DNA from: AWTP1-13 sp035550075 | GTDB taxonomy: Bacteria > Pseudomonadota > Alphaproteobacteria > Rhizobiales > Hyphomicrobiaceae | Assembly: GCA_035550075.1 (NCBI GenBank) | Contig: DASZQG010000201.1 | Coordinates: 1 to 8,878, forward strand | Length of the DNA stretch: 8,878 bases | Direction: 5' to 3' | Shown: piece by piece, positions 5,736 to 8,878 of the stretch | Layout: every line of letters begins with the position of its first letter | Position numbering within the stretch: position 1 is the stretch's first letter | Made by a program: the position numbers and the translations under genes | The notes under the pieces: model-generated | Seen by the model: the letters and a program-made list of their open reading frames with translations, nothing else | What the model was told of the DNA's origin: nothing | The model's database searches: none

Positions 5736-6008
5736 ATGAAAGCAGCTATTGCCGCCTTCGTTTCGGTTGCTTTCCTCGCCGGCTTGGCGGGAGCTGCGGC
5801 TCCTGCGATGGCGAAGAAAAAGCACCATCGGGGCGAAGCCCGCTATCACCACCACCATCATCATTACAGATCATTGGCCGAGCGCCAGAGGCACCGCGAG
5901 ACCTTCGATCCGAACCTTTATTACGAGCGGGATTCCCGGCGCATCCCATTCGGGACCGCAGCGTGGTGGCGGCAGAAGGAGTTCGAGGACAGCCCGGGCC
6001 GTCCATAA
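5736..6008 (+). CDS. small secreted His-rich protein of unknown function
   Basis: The 90-residue product begins at ATG 5736 with GGAG eight bases upstream. Residues 1-26 form a classical signal peptide ending APAMA|KKK. The mature protein starts with KKKHH and contains a run of six histidines (H38-H43) inside a basic segment. It continues with a hydrophilic Arg/Glu/Phe-rich part containing LYYERDSRRIPFGTAAWW. No cysteine is present. The His run could bind Ni, Zn, Cu or Fe in the periplasm, but no metal-transport gene is directly adjacent and the family is unknown to me. An in-frame ATG at 5673 would add 21 residues and spoil the signal peptide. A hairpin with a T-rich tail follows at 6039. 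Confidence 0.82.
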   Translation: MKAAIAAFVSVAFLAGLAGAAAPAMAKKKHHRGEARYHHHHHHYRSLAERQRHRETFDPNLYYERDSRRIPFGTAAWWRQKEFEDSPGRP

Positions 6009-6038
6009 CCCTCCGGAACCAGAATCATGTGATAATGA

Positions 6039-6076
6039 GGCGGGGCGGCTCAGGGGCCGTCTCGCCGAATTGTTTT
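6039..6076 (+). terminator. probable intrinsic terminator of the His-rich protein gene
   Basis: An 11-pair stem (two pairs are G-U) with a six-base loop runs from 6039 to 6066 and is followed by GAATTGTTTT. It starts 30 bases after the stop codon. The T tract is short and begins a few bases after the stem, so termination may be weak. Confidence 0.5.
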
Positions 6077-6139
6077 CCATTGCGTAAAGAATATTGCGGT
6101 CCAATGCTGAAGGTGATTCGGTCAGAAGAGAGACACGCG

Positions 6140-6457
6140 ATGCGCCTTATGATCGCTGCGGCCGCTGCCGTGGCCGGGCTGACAGCCTGGTCAGGCATTC
6201 CCGCCACGGCCTCGGCCGGCGGGCTTACCAACCCGCACGGATATGGCATCTATTCCCCCGAGCCGCGGCGCAAGCACAAGCCTCGCGTCTACCGTTACGA
6301 CCCCTATTCCTGGTACCACCAGCCGCGCGGGTACTATCCCTACTACGCCTCGAGCTACTGGGTTCCGCGCAAGCAGATGCAGTACCGCTGGCGCTACATC
6401 TATTACGGCCCGAAATACCGCTACTACCCGGCGTGGGGCTACCCGCTGAACTGGTGA
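6140..6457 (+). CDS. small secreted Tyr-rich protein of unknown function
   Basis: The 105-residue product has a signal peptide (MRLMIAAAAAVAGLTAW, cleavage near ATASA|GG). The mature part contains 19 tyrosines, mostly in YR/YY/YP pairs such as PYSWYHQPRGYYPYY, and several Trp and Arg residues. No cysteine and no recognised domain. Proteins of this look are common as uncharacterised exported proteins in Hyphomicrobiales. Aromatic/Arg-rich low-complexity sequence suggests surface, matrix or self-associating behaviour, but this is inference. AGAGAG lies about nine bases before the ATG at 6140. In-frame alternatives at 6149 (shorter by three residues) and 6104 (longer by twelve, lengthening the signal's N-region) cannot be excluded. 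Confidence 0.82.
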   Translation: MRLMIAAAAAVAGLTAWSGIPATASAGGLTNPHGYGIYSPEPRRKHKPRVYRYDPYSWYHQPRGYYPYYASSYWVPRKQMQYRWRYIYYGPKYRYYPAWGYPLNW

Positions 6458-6596
6458 TGTGCCGGCAACTTGGCGCGCCCCGCCTCACTGGTGACGGGGT
6501 CTGTGCAACCGGAAAGCGGATCTCAACGTTTTCTAGAGGCTTCTGCGGATAGCCTTTGCAGAGACCCAAGCCCGTGGTCTGCCGAGGAGCCGACAT

Positions 6597-6926
6597 ATGC
6601 GCCAAGTTGCGCTCGCTGCTATCGCGATTGTTTCGCTGAGCCTGATGTACGCGCCGCCTGCTGCGGCGTGGTGGGACGACAGCCACCCTCTCTATTCGCC
6701 GGCCTTCACGCCGCCCTATCCGCCACCGCCGCCCGGCGCTTACAGCTATCGCCGCAAGGCTCGGGTTGGGCATAAGGCCGGCACTTATCGATCCGCTCAC
6801 AGAACGAGCAAGAAGCGGCATGTCGTGCGCCGGAAACGCAAGCTTCCCGCGTTCTATGCATCGTATTATCCGAGCTGGGGCGGATACTACGCGCCGCGGT
6901 TCCGGCCGGCGGCAAGACAGTGGTGA
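6597..6926 (+). CDS. small secreted Pro-rich, basic protein of unknown function
   Basis: The 109-residue product starts at 6597 with GAGGAG about eight bases upstream and has a signal peptide to about residue 24 (MRQVALAAIAIVSLSL, cleavage PAAA|WW). The mature protein has three parts: a Pro/Tyr segment with five consecutive prolines (residues 42-46), a strongly basic middle with KKRHVVRRKRK (72-82), and an aromatic C-terminus (FYASYYPSWGGYYAPRF). No cysteines. The basic part could bind lipopolysaccharide, peptidoglycan acids, polysaccharide or DNA; none is shown. The stop codon overlaps a 12-base palindrome (GGTGACGTCACC, 6922-6933). There is no clear T-tract terminator between it and the gene before or after. 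Confidence 0.82.
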   Translation: MRQVALAAIAIVSLSLMYAPPAAAWWDDSHPLYSPAFTPPYPPPPPGAYSYRRKARVGHKAGTYRSAHRTSKKRHVVRRKRKLPAFYASYYPSWGGYYAPRFRPAARQW

Positions 6927-7046
6927 CGTCACCCTTCGTGTTCACGCCACATTCATGTGCTTTGGCGCTCGCTAACGATCAAAGGCAGTCCTGAGTGTGG
7001 TCCTGGTCCTCGGTGTTGAGAAACGACCCTCTGACGGAGAACATCC

Positions 7047-7370
7047 ATGCGCAGTAAACTCGTGACTTTAGGGCTTGGCTTGGCGCTGATGCTGGGCATC
7101 GCGGCCACAGCGAGCCAGCCCGCCGAGGCGGGTGGCCGCGGCGTGGCGACCGGCTTGGCCGTCGGCACCATTCTCGGTCTGGGCATCGCAGGCGCTTATG
7201 CCGGGCCTCCGCCATATTACGGTCCGGCTCCGGCGTACTACGGCCCAGGCTGCTACCCCGGCCCGCGCCAGTGCGGCCACGTCGGCCGTCACTGCTGGTA
7301 CAACCGCTTCGGCGACTATGTCTGCCGCGGTGGCGAGTATCGCTGCTGGCGTCCCACGATCTGCGACTGA
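7047..7370 (+). CDS. small secreted glycine-zipper protein with six cysteines
   Basis: The 107-residue product starts at 7047 with CGGAGAA eight bases upstream. Residues 1-28 are a signal peptide (cleavage near AEA|GG). Residues 32-53 form a hydrophobic Gly-spaced segment (GVATGLAVGTILGLGIAGAY) like a glycine zipper that may insert into a membrane. A repeated YYGP/Pro segment follows (54-72). The C-terminal third holds six cysteines: C69, C76, C83, C93, C100 and C106. Six Cys in an exported protein suggest three disulfides. The family is unknown to me, though the architecture resembles other small exported proteins of Hyphomicrobiales. It is followed by a strong inverted repeat shared with the convergent rlmB gene. 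Confidence 0.84.
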   Translation: MRSKLVTLGLGLALMLGIAATASQPAEAGGRGVATGLAVGTILGLGIAGAYAGPPPYYGPAPAYYGPGCYPGPRQCGHVGRHCWYNRFGDYVCRGGEYRCWRPTICD

Positions 7371-7399
7371 GCCTGCTCAGTCCTTCGAGGCTTGATGGA

Positions 7400-7432
7400 A
7401 ATGGCGCGCGCCCGGTGAGGGCGGGCGCCATT
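7400..7432. terminator. candidate bidirectional terminator hairpin between convergent genes
   Basis: ATGGCGC-G-CGCCC and GGGCG-G-GCGCCAT form a 13-position stem with a single G-G mismatch around the loop GGTGA, plus one more A-T pair outside. It lies 30 bases after the stop of the six-cysteine protein and 12 bases after the stop of rlmB. Neither side has a good T tract, so it may act as a 3'-end stabilising or Rho-assisted stem rather than a classical terminator. Confidence 0.55.
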
Positions 7433-7443
7433 CCGCGTTCTGC

Positions 7444-8253
7444 TCAGGGGGCCGGCGGCCGGGATCGGCGCATGAGCGCCAGGTGCAGCGCCACCGCGGC
7501 CGCATTCGACACGTTGAGGCTGGCGAGAACGTTGTCGGTGGCGATGCGGTAGACGTGCTCGCAGCTTTCACGTGTGAGCTGCCGCAGCCCACGTCCTTCG
7601 GCGCCGACCACGAGCGCCGCGCGCGCCGGCCATGCGGCATCCTCCAGCCGATCGGGCGCGGTTCCGTCGAGGCCGATCACGGTGACGCCCAGCGCCTTCA
7701 GCTCAGCCAATGCTCGTGCCAGGTTCTGCACCAGGGCGACTGGAACGTGTTCCAGTGCACCGGATGCCGATTTGGCGAGCGCGCCGTCGAGCGGCGGGCT
7801 GTGCCGGCGCGTCATGATCAGTCCGGCGCTGCCGAAGGCGGCGGCCGAGCGGAGTATGGCACCGACGTTGTGCGGGTCGGTCACCTGGTCGAGCACGATC
7901 AGGGGCCGCGCCGCGGCGTCCTCGGCCAGCGTCGCGAGGTCCGGGTCCGGAAGCGGGTCGGCCTCGGCGAGGGCGCCCTGGTGCACGGTATCCGGGCCAA
8001 GGCGGCGATCCAGGTCCCTCGGCAGCACCCGTTCATGAGCGACGGCGCGCGCGGACAACACCTCGCCGAGGCGGCGCTCGGCGTTGTCGGTGAGGTAGAG
8101 CGCGCGGATCCTGCGCTGCGGGTTGGCCAGTACCGCCTCGACGGCATGAAATCCGTAGATCAAGGCGGGGCCGCCGGGATCGCGGCCGGTCCGGTGGGCG
8201 GCTGCGGGCGCGGCGGCCCGTCCAGGCCGGTGTCTTGGGATTCGGTGGCGCAT
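7444..8253 (-). CDS. rlmB: 23S rRNA (guanosine-2'-O-)-methyltransferase RlmB (TrmH/SpoU family)
   Basis: The 269-residue protein has an N-terminal substrate-binding domain (about 30-100, beginning LIYGFHAVEAVLANP) and a C-terminal SPOUT methyltransferase domain. The three TrmH-family motifs are present: motif 1, LDQVTDPHNVGAILRSAAAFG, with N129 and R135; motif 2, LVVGAEGRGL, with E219; and motif 3, ASLNVSNAAAVAL, with S245, N247 and S249. The SAM-binding trefoil knot is formed by motifs 2 and 3. RlmB methylates G2251 in the P-loop of 23S rRNA (E. coli numbering). The residues before motif 3 read IATDN where many members have IPM-type text, a mild variation. The first 29 residues are Arg/Pro/Ala-rich and probably disordered. 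The start at 8253 has AGGACAG upstream. It diverges from the tRNA-Tyr/Gly/tuf unit, a common alphaproteobacterial arrangement. Confidence 0.94.
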   Translation of the reverse strand: MRHRIPRHRPGRAAAPAAAHRTGRDPGGPALIYGFHAVEAVLANPQRRIRALYLTDNAERRLGEVLSARAVAHERVLPRDLDRRLGPDTVHQGALAEADPLPDPDLATLAEDAAARPLIVLDQVTDPHNVGAILRSAAAFGSAGLIMTRRHSPPLDGALAKSASGALEHVPVALVQNLARALAELKALGVTVIGLDGTAPDRLEDAAWPARAALVVGAEGRGLRQLTRESCEHVYRIATDNVLASLNVSNAAAVALHLALMRRSRPPAP

Positions 8254-8330
8254 GGGCTGTCCTGGCTCCTGCCCTCAGCCACTACATCACACGAGCGGCC
8301 GGCGTCACCCGGCACCTGTGACTTGTGCTC

Positions 8331-8359
8331 TTGACTTACGACTGGCCGCACACCATAAG
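8331..8359 (+). promoter_or_regulatory. sigma70-type promoter of the tRNA-Tyr / tRNA-Gly / tuf unit
   Basis: TTGACT (five of six to consensus) and CATAAG (four of six) are 17 bases apart. The expected start point near 8366 lies about 55 bases before the tRNA-Tyr 5' end. No other promoter this good is seen between rlmB and the tRNA, so it probably drives both tRNAs and contributes to tuf. Confidence 0.65.
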
Positions 8360-8420
8360 AACCGCATAGCCCCTGCTGGCGACAGCGGGGCGATTTCGTT
8401 TGGGTTGGTGGCTGAACTGT

Positions 8421-8505
8421 GGAGGGGTGCCCGAGTGGCTAAAGGGGACGGACTGTAAATCCGTTGGCTTCGCCTACGTTGGTTCGAATCCAACCCCCTC
8501 CACCA
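8421..8505 (+). tRNA. tRNA-Tyr (anticodon GUA)
   Basis: The 85 bases form a class II tRNA: acceptor GGAGGGG/CCCCTCC with discriminator A and encoded CCA, anticodon stem ACGGA/TCCGT around the loop CTGTAAA (anticodon GTA), a long variable arm (TGGCTTCGCCTA), and T arm GTTGGTTCGAATCCAAC. It is the first gene of the tRNA/tuf unit. Confidence 0.97.
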
Positions 8506-8569
8506 CTAGGGCCTCTGTCAGGTCCCGAATCCGGAGACGAAGCGGCGGAAGATCTTAGTCTCCTGACGA

Positions 8570-8643
8570 GCGGGTGTAGCTCAATGGTAGAGCAACAGCC
8601 TTCCAAGCTGATGACGAGGGTTCGATTCCCTTCACCCGCTCCA
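8570..8643 (+). tRNA. tRNA-Gly (anticodon UCC)
   Basis: The 74 bases fold as a tRNA with acceptor GCGGGTG/CACCCGC, discriminator T and encoded CCA. The D arm is TAGCTCAATGGTAGAGC, the anticodon loop CTTCCAA gives TCC (Gly), and the T arm contains GAGGGTTCGATTCCCTT. It is 64 bases after tRNA-Tyr. The spacer contains an inverted repeat, GGAGAC/GTCTCC extending inward as AAG/CTT after one mismatch (8533-8563), which may be a processing hairpin. Confidence 0.97.
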
Positions 8644-8674
8644 GGTGCCCTCCGCTCGAGCGGGGCGACAAACC

Positions 8675-8710
8675 GCGCAATAATCCCTCGGCGATTGCGT
8701 CCGAGTTTTT
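8675..8710 (+). promoter_or_regulatory. possible attenuator in the tuf leader (two mutually exclusive hairpins)
   Basis: CTCGG (8687-8691) pairs with CCGAG (8701-8705), directly followed by TTTTT: a short terminator-like hairpin 28 bases before the tuf start. An alternative stem pairs CGCAAT (8676-8681) with ATTGCG (8694-8699), with a G-U extension. Each stem places one arm in the loop of the other, so they cannot both form as simple hairpins. This could let part of the tRNA transcript stop before tuf. The terminator stem has only five pairs, so activity is uncertain. Confidence 0.4.
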
Positions 8711-8737
8711 GAGTGCAACACGAGTTAAGGACCGGCC

Positions 8738-8878
8738 ATGGCCAAGGCAAAATTTGATCGTTCGAAGCCGCACTGCAACGTGGGGACGATAGGTCACGTT
8801 GATCACGGCAAGACGACATTGACGGCGGCTCTGACGAAGGTGTCTGCGGACAAGGGGTGGACGCAGACTGCGGTGAGC
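8738..8878 (+). CDS. tuf: elongation factor Tu, partial (N-terminal 47 residues)
   Basis: The ATG at 8738 follows an AAGGA ribosome site and opens MAKAKFDRSKPHCNVGTIG. The GTP-binding P-loop GHVDHGKT lies at residues 19-26, and TTLTAALTKV follows, which identifies EF-Tu, the GTPase that brings aminoacyl-tRNA to the ribosome. The window ends in frame after residue 47, at the start of switch I. Residues 35-47 (VSADKGWTQTAVS) differ from the widespread KVLAE-x-GGA-x-F text I would expect in alphaproteobacteria; this may be a divergent tuf lineage. The gene is downstream of tRNA-Tyr and tRNA-Gly, similar to the tRNA-tufB unit of E. coli. Confidence 0.95.
   Translation, partial: MAKAKFDRSKPHCNVGTIGHVDHGKTTLTAALTKVSADKGWTQTAVS

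Noticed and set aside
5838..5866. CAC/CAT run as a vector-derived His tag or engineered sequence
   Set aside because: The run lies inside a natural-looking exported protein with native codon mixture and flanking sequence; there is no cloning-site or vector context.
6480..6503. Imperfect hairpin CCCCG...CGGGG after the Tyr-rich gene as a terminator
   Set aside because: The stem is interrupted by a bulge and there is no T tract; support was too weak to list.
6922..6933. Perfect 12-base palindrome GGTGACGTCACC overlapping the stop codon of the Pro-rich basic protein gene
   Set aside because: It has no loop, no T tract and no second copy; a chance palindrome in GC-rich DNA is enough to explain it.
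1..8878. CRISPR array, insertion sequence, phage or toxin-antitoxin genes
   Set aside because: No regularly spaced direct repeats, transposase/integrase motifs, terminal inverted repeats or recognisable toxin-antitoxin pair were found on reading both strands.

Overview
The window looks like chromosome of a GC-rich alphaproteobacterium, most likely of the order Hyphomicrobiales (Rhizobiales). This rests on the rlmB / tRNA-Tyr / tRNA-Gly / tuf arrangement at the right end, the high-GC codon use, the Rrf2-bacterioferritin neighbourhood, and several short secreted Tyr/Pro/Gly/His-rich proteins of a kind common in that order. I see no transposase, integrase, phage gene, plasmid function or CRISPR array. 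The assignment is inferred from gene content, not from a search.

Left part (1-3915): an iron-handling neighbourhood. A truncated gene for a secreted helical protein of unknown function (minus strand) diverges from a PiuC-type Fe(II)/2-oxoglutarate dioxygenase (plus strand). The hydroxylase converges on bacterioferritin (bfr). Upstream of bfr on the same strand lie a long Bfd-like [2Fe-2S] protein and a nine-cysteine protein of unknown function only 18 bases upstream of it. An Rrf2-family regulator follows, also on the minus strand. The regulator lacks the cluster-binding cysteines usual in RirA/NsrR/IscR. A near-identical sequence box lies upstream of the regulator and upstream of the Cys-rich/bfd/bfr group, which suggests shared control. 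The likely joint role is iron storage (Bfr), iron release by electron transfer (Bfd-like protein) and an unknown metal- or redox-linked step (Cys-rich protein).

Middle part (3991-7432): a secreted legumain-like (C13) cysteine peptidase, a tRNA-Thr(UGU) on the opposite strand, and a Gly-rich secreted protein with a strong terminator. Then come four consecutive plus-strand genes for small secreted proteins, each of different composition: His-rich, Tyr-rich, Pro/basic, and glycine-zipper with six cysteines. None has a recognisable catalytic domain. They look like envelope or matrix proteins of unknown function.

Right part (7444-8878): conserved translation genes. rlmB (23S rRNA 2'-O-methyltransferase) diverges from a tRNA-Tyr(GUA) / tRNA-Gly(UCC) / tuf transcription unit. 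A sigma70-like promoter precedes the tRNAs, and a possible attenuator-like pair of mutually exclusive hairpins lies between tRNA-Gly and tuf. The EF-Tu reading frame is cut by the window end. Its residues just after the P-loop look unlike the usual EF-Tu text.

The best candidates for something undescribed are the nine-cysteine protein with the extended Bfd and the Cys-free Rrf2 regulator, and the row of small secreted low-complexity proteins.
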